Shown here piece after piece: positions 25,835-33,885 of a stretch of 64,000 bases of DNA. Numbering within the stretch: the first letter of the stretch is position 1; every line of letters begins with the position of its first letter. The translations under genes and the position numbers were made by a program. The notes beneath the pieces were generated by a model. It searched no databases. It saw nothing but the letters and a program-made list of their open reading frames with translations, and was not told the DNA's origin. The stretch is from CAZKEW01 sp964558915 (GTDB lineage Bacteria; Acidobacteriota; Aminicenantia; Aminicenantales; UBA8522). The stretch is taken from NCBI GenBank assembly GCA_964558915.1, contig CAZLFV010000004.1, positions 1 through 64,000 on the forward strand, read 5' to 3'.

Positions 25835-26968
25835 ATGAAAGAAATAAAAGGAACGCGACTCTCCTCTTTCCTCTTCCTTTTCCTGACAGGAGCTCTCTGT
25901 TTTTTCTCCGGCCGGAGCTTTCTGGCCATGCATCAAAAAGAGCCAGTCTATCCGGGCGCCGGGCTCTCCTCAAAAAAAATGCTCAGCGATTACCTCCCCG
26001 CTCTTCAGAACACGCATGGAGATACAGAAGTGTACGTCTTCCGGGGCAATGAAAAGGGCGGGCATCTGCTGATTATCGGCGGGACTCATCCCAATGAACC
26101 TGCGGGGTTCGTCAGCGCCGTTCTTCTCGTCGAGAATATTTCGGTAAAGCGAGGAAGCGTCTTCATCGTCCCCCGGGCCAACAGCAGCGGGTTCAGCCAC
26201 AGCGACCCCCAGGAGGGTAACCCCCAGCGGTTCGCCGTTCCCACTCCTTCAGGACCACGGCTCTTTCGCCTTGGTTCCCGGCTGACAAACCCTATCGACC
26301 AGTGGCCTGACCCGACCGTCTACATCAATCCCGCAGGACAGAAGCTTTCCGGGAATGAGGTCAGGAACTTAAACCGTTGCTTCCCGGGCAGGGTCAAAGG
26401 ATACTTAACAGAGAAGATCGCTTGCGGGATCATAGAGCTGATCAAGCAGGAAGCAATCGACCTGGGTATCGACCTCCATGAATCGGCTCCAGAATACCCG
26501 GTCATCAACGCTATCGTCTTTCACGAAAATAGCGCTGAGCTGGCGGTGCTGGCGCTCATGCAGCTCCAGAGCGAAGGGATTGAAATCCGCCTCGAGGCTT
26601 CCCCCTCCAACCTCCGCGGCCTGAGCCATCGTGAATGGGGCGACGAGGCCGGCATCATGGCCGTTTTGCTCGAAACCCCGAATGCCTCCCACGGACGGCT
26701 CAAAGGAAAGCCGTCTTCCGACTTGATCGTCGAGGGAAAGGATAAGTTTTACACGAAGGCGTCGCAGCTCGGCTGGCTGTTCGTGCCGTTCGGCGAGGAA
26801 GGCATTCCCCTCGCCCAAAGGGTTGCCCGTCACCTGGCCGGCATGGAGGCCTTAATTTCCAGCTTGAAAGAGCTCGAGCCAGAAAAGGCTGTGGAAGTCG
26901 AGAACATCCCGCCCTGGGCCGAGGTTCAAGAAAAAGGAGTCGGCCCCTTCCTTCATCCTCCCAAATAG
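25835..26968 (+). CDS. AstE/aspartoacylase-like zinc deacylase, membrane-anchored
   Basis: A 377-residue protein related to the succinylglutamate desuccinylase / aspartoacylase branch of the M14 fold. Zinc ligands are visible as H85 and E88 in GGTHPNEPAG and H215 in DLHES, with a later ALLETPNAS segment that should contain the catalytic Glu. A hydrophobic N-terminus (about 10-32) indicates export or a membrane anchor. Members remove acyl groups from amino acids or cut small amides. It is the last gene of the ggt - DUF6305-like - TRAP - small peptide cluster and converges on the GH38-like gene with 11 bases between stops. The substrate may be an N-acyl or gamma-glutamyl amino acid. Confidence 0.8.
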   Translation: MKEIKGTRLSSFLFLFLTGALCFFSGRSFLAMHQKEPVYPGAGLSSKKMLSDYLPALQNTHGDTEVYVFRGNEKGGHLLIIGGTHPNEPAGFVSAVLLVENISVKRGSVFIVPRANSSGFSHSDPQEGNPQRFAVPTPSGPRLFRLGSRLTNPIDQWPDPTVYINPAGQKLSGNEVRNLNRCFPGRVKGYLTEKIACGIIELIKQEAIDLGIDLHESAPEYPVINAIVFHENSAELAVLALMQLQSEGIEIRLEASPSNLRGLSHREWGDEAGIMAVLLETPNASHGRLKGKPSSDLIVEGKDKFYTKASQLGWLFVPFGEEGIPLAQRVARHLAGMEALISSLKELEPEKAVEVENIPPWAEVQEKGVGPFLHPPK

Positions 26969-26979
26969 GAAGGGGACGG

Positions 26980-28836
26980 TTACCGCAGGATTTCAAGCTC
27001 GACGGTCACGTCGAGAACCTTCGGCTCGCCCGGATAGAGAACCTCGAAGGGAACCGCTTTCGTCTTCTTCCCCCTGAACTCGCAGAGAGTGGATTGCCGT
27101 ACTAACAATGCTTGCAACCAGGTGATATCAGCCCGCCCGCGATCAGGCACAAGCGTGTAGACAAAGACCTCCGGCGAACGGACACGCAGGGCGTGCGCGA
27201 GGCCGATCACGCGCAATCCCTCGGGCGCGACAACCTGGGGCGGCGGCTCGCCGAGAAGCCAGCGCCCCGCTAGAGCCGAGGGCGATCCTTCGGGAGCAAC
27301 TCTCAGTTTATCCGCCGGGGCGCGAAGCGGAAACTCCATCACCACGGCGACGTTTTTGAGGTCCGAGCCGGGGATGCGGCTGCGATCGATCCGCGCCTTT
27401 GCTATAAAGCGCGTCATATCTGCACCGACCTCGAGAAGAGCATCCGAGACAGGAGCATCCTCTCCTACGAATGGCTGGATTAGGTTCTGTCCCGCACGAA
27501 GTCGCACTGCCGTCGGACCGGACAAGATTTCCTGCCAGACCGGAGGCGGAGGGTCAGTCCGCGGCAGTGAGGCTAGCGGAGGCAGCGCGCTCATGGCCGC
27601 TTTGCCTGCAGCGAACTCCACCGCACGCGCAAAGACCAGCGCTTGCTCGCCGGCATGCTTGAGCGTCTGTTCCTCCGTAAACATGCCCGGCCAGCCCGGA
27701 CCCAGCCCGAGTCCGTGGTCCATCGCCGTCGCCAGGGCAATTTTCATCTCCGCCGGGGAGTCCGGCCGAACGACCTTCATGGCCTCTCGGAGTCGCCATG
27801 TCCACACAGGACATCCGGCCCGCGGGTTGTCCCATTGCCCGCCCCACTCACCCCGATAGACAGGCAGCTCGGAGCCGTAACGTGCTTCAATATGGCGGAA
27901 ATAGTCCGCCGCTGAGGCCGACACGAGGACCGGCTGCCTGTGCTCACGATTCCACATCCTCATGAAGCCCGCGACTTTCTTGGCGTGCTCTATGCTACAG
28001 TCGTCGCAGGCATGCTGCACGATCACAGCGTTGTAGTGGGAAGGATTCTTGCCCAGCATCCGCCGTATTCCGCTTTGCATCGTCTCCAGCGGCCTCTGAT
28101 TTCGCGGGAACAGTTCGGCATGGAAGAAACGCGCAGCGTCAGGATCAATGCCCCACAGACCGGCCACGCCCAGATAGCTATCTGGATCGATGTAAACGAG
28201 GACACGCGCGGCCTTGGCCGACTCCCACCAAAAAGGTGTCCTCACCAATTTCTCCGGCAGCGGCCTCGTGAAGGCCATGTTAGGACCGACGAGCACGTAG
28301 CGCACCCCGCACGCGGCCAGGGCATCCACGATAGCCTCGGGGTATGAAGGCGAATCGTTGAGTATTGCTACGGCCGGCCGATAATGGAGCACTTGCTCAA
28401 GCTCATCAAGATGGGAGGTAAGAAGCCCAAGGTATTCCCAGAAGGCCGATGCATGAGGGTTTACCCAGACGGCGCTTACAGAGAGCTGTCCGTTCCGAAG
28501 GAAGCGCCGTGCGTCCTTGATGCGGGAGGCGTCACCGCGATAACGCTCGAGCCAGCCGCCGAAGCCCCACCCCCCATCTTCCGTCCAATGAAAGTCCGGA
28601 TCCCTGCCAGCCGCTGCGATGGCATCGTCAATAGCCCGGATGCGGTGCTCACGGACGAGCGATGGCAAGTCGTTGAATCCGACATCAAAGTGGCTCCCGG
28701 CCACTACATAAATGATGTCAACATCAGCGCGCGCCAGACCCGAAAAAAGGAAGGATAGCAGTGCGGCGGCGAGGACACATGTTCTCAGAAAAATCGCTGA
28801 AGGCCGGGCTGCACAGCAATTTTGCCCCTTTCCCAC
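26980..28836 (-). CDS. Exported GH38-like (alpha-mannosidase N-domain type) enzyme
   Basis: About 618 residues. After a signal peptide (LRTCVLAAALLSFLFSGLARA) comes a seven-stranded barrel like the GH38 N-terminal domain: IIYVVAGSHFDVGFND, where H49 and D51 match the GSHxDxGW metal site of alpha-mannosidases with F in place of W, then DFHWTEDG and AILNDSPSY. The C-terminal half is short and lacks the full GH38 beta domains. Start: GTG at 28836, because TTGACA-18-TACAGT (28845-28874) lies just upstream and leaves 8 bases; a longer frame from TTG 28890 would cross the promoter. Codon use is visibly richer in G and C than in its neighbours, which hints at recent acquisition. Substrate unknown. 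Confidence 0.72.
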   Translation of the reverse strand: MGKGQNCCAARPSAIFLRTCVLAAALLSFLFSGLARADVDIIYVVAGSHFDVGFNDLPSLVREHRIRAIDDAIAAAGRDPDFHWTEDGGWGFGGWLERYRGDASRIKDARRFLRNGQLSVSAVWVNPHASAFWEYLGLLTSHLDELEQVLHYRPAVAILNDSPSYPEAIVDALAACGVRYVLVGPNMAFTRPLPEKLVRTPFWWESAKAARVLVYIDPDSYLGVAGLWGIDPDAARFFHAELFPRNQRPLETMQSGIRRMLGKNPSHYNAVIVQHACDDCSIEHAKKVAGFMRMWNREHRQPVLVSASAADYFRHIEARYGSELPVYRGEWGGQWDNPRAGCPVWTWRLREAMKVVRPDSPAEMKIALATAMDHGLGLGPGWPGMFTEEQTLKHAGEQALVFARAVEFAAGKAAMSALPPLASLPRTDPPPPVWQEILSGPTAVRLRAGQNLIQPFVGEDAPVSDALLEVGADMTRFIAKARIDRSRIPGSDLKNVAVVMEFPLRAPADKLRVAPEGSPSALAGRWLLGEPPPQVVAPEGLRVIGLAHALRVRSPEVFVYTLVPDRGRADITWLQALLVRQSTLCEFRGKKTKAVPFEVLYPGEPKVLDVTVELEILR

Positions 28837-28844
28837 GATAAAAG

Positions 28845-28874
28845 ACTGTAAATCATCACTAAAGACGCTGTCAA
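28845..28874 (-). promoter_or_regulatory. Promoter of the GH38-like gene
   Basis: Minus-strand TTGACA (28869-28874), 18-base spacer, TACAGT (28845-28850). The -10 ends 8 bases before the GTG start, a leaderless arrangement. Confidence 0.45.
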
Positions 28875-29255
28875 GCTGATGCTGGCTCAATGGCGAAAAG
28901 TGAGGCTATTATCTCGAGCGCCCGATAATGATGGGCCGTCATCGGCTGTAGCGACCGTTGAGCGTTTAGCCTTCCCGAGATGCTCTTCGGGGGAACCTGC
29001 TCTGGTGGGCGGGAGGACTGTCTGAGCACGAGAAAACCCCGCGGATAGAGGAAGGAAGGCAAAAAGAGAAGTGTGTAAAGCAGATCTCGCGTGCGGAGTT
29101 CCGCAGCGCCGAGAAGAGCGTTGAGGGAACGGCGTTAAAAACCCGAATGGCAGCAAGGTCGATGACGGTTGATTACCCTCTCCGTTATCTTTCGCTTGCC
29201 CACTTTTCGCTATAGAGCCGCTGTTGCTAAGTTAATATTTTACCTATACTTAGAG

Positions 29256-29284
29256 TTGACAAACGCTGCCGACTCGGATAGTAT
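29256..29284 (+). promoter_or_regulatory. ispH-rpsA operon promoter
   Basis: TTGACA at 29256-29261, 17-base spacer, TAGTAT at 29279-29284. The ATG at 29303 follows 18 bases later with no Shine-Dalgarno, so the leader should be about 12 nt. Confidence 0.65.
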
Positions 29285-29302
29285 TAGGCTTCTCTTCGCC
29301 GG

Positions 29303-30187
29303 ATGAAAATGGAAATCATCATCGCCAAAAATTCGGGACTCTGCTATGGTGTGAAGCGGGCTCTTCAAATGGCCAGGAAGGCCCGGCTCAGAGCCGCCGG
29401 CCCGGTTTATACTTTGGGTGAACTCATCCACAATCCCCAAATAATCGCCGACCTGGAAAACCAGGGCCTGCACGCGGTGGACGACCCGGCATTTGTTGAT
29501 AAAGGGACGATTATCATCCGCAGCCATGGAGTGGCGCCTGAAACCTATAAAATTCTGAAAGGAAAAAACGTTGAAATCATCGATGCCACCTGCCCGATCG
29601 TTCAGCGGATTCAAGAACTCGTCGAAGGCGTGGCCCAGAAAAACGATGAAATTGTGATCGTGGGCAACACGGATCATCCGGAGATTCAAGGCCTGATCGG
29701 CTATAGCTCGGACAAGGCGAGGATCATCGAAAGCGAACCTCAGGCCCGCTCCCTCCCGCGGAAGAAGACGCGGGCTGTCCTGGCTCAGTCTACCCTGGAT
29801 GTGTCTCTTTTCGGCCGAGTTGTGGCCGTCCTGGCTGAAAAGACCGAGAAACTGACCGTCTATAACACAATTTGTCGGTCGACCGAGACCCGCCAGAAAT
29901 CCACCTCCGAATTGGCTTACCGAGTTGATGTCCTGTTTATCATCGGGGGAAAAAACAGCTCCAACACCAACACGCTGTACCGGATTTCAAAGCGGATTTT
30001 GCCTCGAACCTACCTCATCGAAAGTGCCCGCGAGATCACGCCGCGCCTGCTCAAACGGGCCAAAAGAATCGGAATTTCCGGGGGGGCCTCAACTCCTCCC
30101 GAGGCCATCGCAGAAGCCGTGGCTAAAATCAGAAAGAGCTTCCAATATCAATCGCAAAGGGAGAATCTCATCCAATGGCAGAGCTAA
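29303..30187 (+). CDS. ispH: 4-hydroxy-3-methylbut-2-enyl diphosphate reductase
   Basis: A 294-residue iron-sulfur enzyme that makes isopentenyl and dimethylallyl diphosphate in the last step of the MEP isoprenoid pathway. The three cluster cysteines are C14 (SGLCYGVKRA), C97 (DATCPIV) and C191 (NTICRSTETRQ); the SHG motif (RSHGVAPE) and the late GGASTPPE segment are also present. It overlaps rpsA by 13 bases; the ispH-rpsA pairing is also known from other phyla, where the two are even fused. Confidence 0.96.
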   Translation: MKMEIIIAKNSGLCYGVKRALQMARKARLRAAGPVYTLGELIHNPQIIADLENQGLHAVDDPAFVDKGTIIIRSHGVAPETYKILKGKNVEIIDATCPIVQRIQELVEGVAQKNDEIVIVGNTDHPEIQGLIGYSSDKARIIESEPQARSLPRKKTRAVLAQSTLDVSLFGRVVAVLAEKTEKLTVYNTICRSTETRQKSTSELAYRVDVLFIIGGKNSSNTNTLYRISKRILPRTYLIESAREITPRLLKRAKRIGISGGASTPPEAIAEAVAKIRKSFQYQSQRENLIQWQS

Positions 30188-31920
30188 AGAAACACCCAGA
30201 CAAAGAAGAGAAACTGACCTCCGAAGATTACGAACATCTTCTGGACAAGTATCAATTCAGCGCCAAGGAAATCTCTCCCGGGAAAATCATCAGGGGCAAG
30301 GTCATCAAAATCACTCCAAGCGGCGTGCTGATGGACATTGGTTTTAAATCCGAAGGCATCATCCGGGTCGAGGATTTCGACGAGGCCGATATCAAGAAGA
30401 TCCGGCCCGGCGACGAAGTCGAAGCGATCCTGGAGAAAACGGATATTAAAGAAGGCTATCTGATCTTGTCTAAAAAAAGGGCCGATACGCTGCGGGCGCT
30501 GGACCTCCTGGAAAAAGCCTTCAACACCCATGGTTGGGTGAATGGAAAAATCACGGGAAAAATCAAGAACGGCTACACTGTTAACGTTGGCATCCAGGCC
30601 TTTCTCCCCGACTCCCATGCCGACGTGAAGGCCGTCAAAGAGCCGGACAAGCTTGTCGGCAACGCTTTTAAATTCAAGGTGATCAAGTTTGACCGGAAAA
30701 CCGAGAACGCCGTTGTCTCCCGGAAACTTTTTCTCCAGGACGAGCGGGAAAAAAGAAAAAGGCGGGTTTTCGGCCGCTTGGTCAAAGGGGAAAAAATAAA
30801 GGGCGAGGTCCGGTCTATCACCAATTTCGGAGCCTTTGTCGACCTGGGCGGCGTTGAGGGCCTGCTCCATATTTCCGATATGTCATGGGGAAAACTCAGC
30901 CATCCTTCCGAGCTCTTTACCGTTGGGCAGAACGTTGAAGTCGTCGTTCTCGACTTCAGCGAAAGGGACGAAAAGATCTCCCTCGGGTACAAGCAACTGA
31001 CTGAGGACCCCTGGAAAAATATTCAAGAGAAATACAAGGTCGGTCAAAAAGTCAAAGGCCACGCGGTCAGCTTGACTGATTTCGGTGCCTTTGTCGAGCT
31101 CGAAAAAGGTGTCGAGGGGCTGGTTCATGTTTCCGACCTGTCATGGTCCCGCAAGCTTGTCCACCCCAAGAAACTCCTCAAGCCCGGAGAAGAAGTCCTG
31201 GTCACGATTCTGGATGTCAACCCGGAAACCAAAAGGATCTCCTTGGGCCTTAAGCAAGCGAGCCCTCATCCCCTCGAAATTCTCAAACAAAAATACAGCC
31301 CCGGCTCTCGAATAAAAGGGAAGATCACCAGCATCACCGATTTCGGCGCTTTCATGGAAGTCGAGAAAGGGATCGAAGGGCTCATCCACATCTCCGACAT
31401 CTCCTGGGAAAAGGTCAAGCATCCCTCTCAAAAGTTTGAGGTCGGCCAGGAAGTCGAAGCTGTCATCCTCAATATCGATGTGGAGAAACAGAAAATCTCG
31501 CTCGGGGTCAAACAGCTCGCGGGCGATATCTGGGAGGATTTTTTCACCCGCCACAAAGTCGGGGATCTCGTCAAGGCCCGGATCGTCCGGACGGCCGATT
31601 TTGGCGTCTTCGTGGAAATCACGCCCGGGATAGAAGGGGTAGTCTTCCTGTCGGAGCTTGACGAAAAAAAGATCGAGAACCCGCAGGAAGCGTTTGCCAT
31701 CGGAGAAGAGCGCAACGCCAAGATCATCAAGATGAATCCTCAGGAAAAGAAGATCTCTCTCAGTTTCAGGAGCGCCCAGCTGGAGATGCAAAAGCTAGAA
31801 TATCAAAAATTTATCCGCAGCCAGGACGACAGGCTCACCCTGGGCGACATTATGAGGGATCAGCTCAAGAATATCGGCGCTCCCAAAAAAAGGATCAAAG
31901 AAAAGGAGGGGAAAAAATGA
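30175..31920 (+). CDS. rpsA: Ribosomal protein S1
   Basis: A 581-residue protein with six S1 RNA-binding repeats, beginning near residues 35, 120, 205, 290, 375 and 465. The repeats 3-6 share the ITNFGAFV(D/E)L...GLLHISD pattern. S1 helps the 30S subunit bind mRNA leaders. It overlaps ispH upstream and the HU/IHF-like gene downstream by four bases. A full-length S1 is relevant to the many apparently leaderless genes here, since S1 is not needed for translation of such mRNAs in other bacteria. Confidence 0.95.
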   Translation: MAELKKHPDKEEKLTSEDYEHLLDKYQFSAKEISPGKIIRGKVIKITPSGVLMDIGFKSEGIIRVEDFDEADIKKIRPGDEVEAILEKTDIKEGYLILSKKRADTLRALDLLEKAFNTHGWVNGKITGKIKNGYTVNVGIQAFLPDSHADVKAVKEPDKLVGNAFKFKVIKFDRKTENAVVSRKLFLQDEREKRKRRVFGRLVKGEKIKGEVRSITNFGAFVDLGGVEGLLHISDMSWGKLSHPSELFTVGQNVEVVVLDFSERDEKISLGYKQLTEDPWKNIQEKYKVGQKVKGHAVSLTDFGAFVELEKGVEGLVHVSDLSWSRKLVHPKKLLKPGEEVLVTILDVNPETKRISLGLKQASPHPLEILKQKYSPGSRIKGKITSITDFGAFMEVEKGIEGLIHISDISWEKVKHPSQKFEVGQEVEAVILNIDVEKQKISLGVKQLAGDIWEDFFTRHKVGDLVKARIVRTADFGVFVEITPGIEGVVFLSELDEKKIENPQEAFAIGEERNAKIIKMNPQEKKISLSFRSAQLEMQKLEYQKFIRSQDDRLTLGDIMRDQLKNIGAPKKRIKEKEGKK

Positions 31921-32192
31921 TTAAGGTCGATCTCATCAACAGGATTTCGAAGCAAATGGACATCCCCAAGCAAGAAGCCGAAGAAGGGGTCAACCTATTT
32001 TTTCAGACGATTAAGGAGGCGATACTTAAGGGAGAAGAGATAGAAATCAGGGGGTTCGGTAGTTTCCGTTTCCGCAAAAGGACGTCTCGCTCGGGAAGAA
32101 ACCCGCGCACAGGGGAACCGGTGAAAGTCCCTCCCAAGAGGGTGCTCTATTTCAAACCGAGCAAGCTGCTGAAGGAGCTGATCAATAAGTAA
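31917..32192 (+). CDS. HU/IHF-family DNA-bending protein
   Basis: A 91-residue histone-like protein. The signature IRGFGSFRFRKRTSRSGRNPRTGEPV (from about residue 44) and the proline-containing beta arm are classic. It binds and bends DNA as a dimer. The rpsA-ihf order is widespread and argues for IHF-beta type. Start ATG overlaps the rpsA stop (ATGA) and its stop overlaps the next start. Confidence 0.93.
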   Translation: MIKVDLINRISKQMDIPKQEAEEGVNLFFQTIKEAILKGEEIEIRGFGSFRFRKRTSRSGRNPRTGEPVKVPPKRVLYFKPSKLLKELINK

Positions 32193-32707
32193 TGAAATAC
32201 ATTGCTGCGCCCTGGAGGGAAACATATGTGAAGAAAGTTTGCCGGAGAGAAGGCTGTGTTTTGTGCCGGGCGCTTCGGCTCAAGAACGACAGGGTCGCCT
32301 TTATTCTTTTTCGGGGCAAATGGAATTTCATCATTTTGAACAAGTTTCCTTATAACCTGGGCCACCTGATGATCGCGCCCTACAGGCATCTGGCGTCTTT
32401 TGACCGCGCCCCTAAAAAAATCAGCGATGAAATGATGGACCTTCTCAAGATGAGCCTCCGAGTTCTGAAAAAGAACTACCATCCGCACGGCTTCAACGCC
32501 GGCATGAATCTTGGCCAGAGCGCCGGGGCAGGAGTCGCCGATCACTACCACCTTCACGTCATACCGCGCTGGCAAGGAGATTCAAACTTTATGCCGCTCG
32601 TCAGCCAAACCCGGGTCCTTATCGAAGACCTCGAGGGAGCCTATGAACGGCTGTGGCCACTTTTTCAGAAGGAAAAAAAAGGTTGGAGAGGGGAAAAACA
32701 ACGATGA
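32192..32707 (+). CDS. HIT-family nucleotide hydrolase or phosphorylase
   Basis: A 171-residue histidine-triad protein. The active-site triad is H118, H120, H122 in DHYHLHVIPRW, with H122 expected to be the nucleophile. A CRREGCVLC cluster near the N-terminus (about 17-25) is the zinc-type pair seen in the AP4A-phosphorylase-like and FHIT-like branches. Likely substrates are dinucleoside polyphosphates or adenylated compounds. Start overlaps the HU/IHF-like stop; the last bases overlap the acyl-CoA dehydrogenase ATG. Confidence 0.92.
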   Translation: MKYIAAPWRETYVKKVCRREGCVLCRALRLKNDRVAFILFRGKWNFIILNKFPYNLGHLMIAPYRHLASFDRAPKKISDEMMDLLKMSLRVLKKNYHPHGFNAGMNLGQSAGAGVADHYHLHVIPRWQGDSNFMPLVSQTRVLIEDLEGAYERLWPLFQKEKKGWRGEKQR

Positions 32708-33849
32708 ATTTCCAGCTCAACGACGACCAGCTCTTGCTCCAGGAAATGGTCAGGGATTTTGCCCACAAAGAGATCGCACCTCGGATCAACTCTTTCGAAG
32801 AGAGCTATTCCTTTCCACAAGAGATCATCCACAAGCTGGCTGAGCTCGGTCTGATGGGAATGACGATTCCGTCGGAGTATGGGGGCATTAAAACGGACTA
32901 TCTTTCTCTCATCTTGGCACTCGAAGAGCTCGGCCGCGTCTCTCCGACCGTCTGCCTGATTGTCAGCGTTCACAATTCGCTCTTCTCGAGCTCAATCCTG
33001 AAGTTCGGCTCGACGGAACAGAAGCAAAAATATCTCACTCGCGCCGCCCGTGGAGAAATCCTCGGTGCGTTCTCTCTCACGGAGCCAGGAGCGGGCTCCG
33101 ACGCCACCGGGTTGAAAACAAAAGCTGCAAAAACCGGCCATGAATATGTTCTCAACGGAACTAAGGCTTGGGTAACCAGCGGCAGCGAGGCCGATGCCTT
33201 GATCCTGTTTGCCCAGACAGAGAGCGAGGGCGGTTCACCTAAGCTGAGCGCGTTCATTGTGGAGAAAGATTTTCCCGGGTTCAATGTGACTAAAATCGAG
33301 CAAAAGATGGGCCTCCACTCGTCTCCCACGGCTGAGGTTGTGCTCGAGGACTGCCGTGTTCCTGCCGGCAATCTCCTGGGCGAAGAAGGGCGGGGAGCTC
33401 ACATCGCCCTGCAGGGGCTGGACGGAAGCCGCATCGGCATCGCGGCGCAATCCGTGGGGCTCTCGCAACAGGCCCTGGAGCTGGGCGTAAGATACGCTCA
33501 TCAGCGGGAGGCGTTCGGGAAAAAAATTGCCGAGTTCCAGGCCATCCAGTTCATGATCTCAGATATGGCGACACTTGTGGAGGCCGCCCGTCTCCTGACT
33601 TACAGAGCAGCGGATTGCTATGACCGCGGCTTACCCTACACCAAGGAAGCGGCCATGGCCAAGCTGTTCGCCTCCGAAGCGGCCAACAAAACCGCCTATC
33701 TGGCCCTGCAAATCCACGGCGGCTACGGGTACTCCAAAGAATACGCGATAGAGAGATTATACCGGGACGCCCGAGTTCTCTCCATCTATGAGGGAACGTC
33801 TGAAATCCAGCGCCTCGTCATTGCCAGAAAATTGCTGAAGGACGCCTGA
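32704..33849 (+). CDS. Acyl-CoA dehydrogenase
   Basis: A 381-residue flavoprotein that oxidises acyl-CoA to the trans-2-enoyl form. Family marks: LTEPGAGSDA (about 126-135), WVTSG, the LGRVSPTV segment, and the C-terminal IYEGTSEIQRLVIAR, where E363 is in the position of the catalytic base of short/medium-chain enzymes. ATG at 32704 overlaps the HIT gene stop and follows a purine-rich ribosome site; a longer frame from 32653 lies inside the HIT gene. No electron-transfer flavoprotein or other beta-oxidation gene is adjacent, so chain length and pathway are unknown. Confidence 0.94.
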   Translation: MNFQLNDDQLLLQEMVRDFAHKEIAPRINSFEESYSFPQEIIHKLAELGLMGMTIPSEYGGIKTDYLSLILALEELGRVSPTVCLIVSVHNSLFSSSILKFGSTEQKQKYLTRAARGEILGAFSLTEPGAGSDATGLKTKAAKTGHEYVLNGTKAWVTSGSEADALILFAQTESEGGSPKLSAFIVEKDFPGFNVTKIEQKMGLHSSPTAEVVLEDCRVPAGNLLGEEGRGAHIALQGLDGSRIGIAAQSVGLSQQALELGVRYAHQREAFGKKIAEFQAIQFMISDMATLVEAARLLTYRAADCYDRGLPYTKEAAMAKLFASEAANKTAYLALQIHGGYGYSKEYAIERLYRDARVLSIYEGTSEIQRLVIARKLLKDA

Positions 33850-33885
33850 CACCCAATCTCCGAGATCGCGTTTTGAGGTGAAACC

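Larger units (their letters stand above)
28837..29302. other. 466-base divergent intergenic region
   Basis: No gene, tRNA or repeat is supported. It holds the promoter of the GH38-like gene at its left end (28845-28874) and that of ispH at its right end (29256-29284). Open frames here have no family resemblance. A 10-base inverted pair (28893-28902 and 29201-29210) is compatible with chance. Confidence 0.6.

Noticed and set aside
28893..29210. 10-base inverted pair GCGAAAAGTG / CACTTTTCGC flanking part of the ispH-side intergenic region
   Set aside because: Only 10 bases, no extension, no transposase; a pair of this length is not unlikely by chance in a region of this size.
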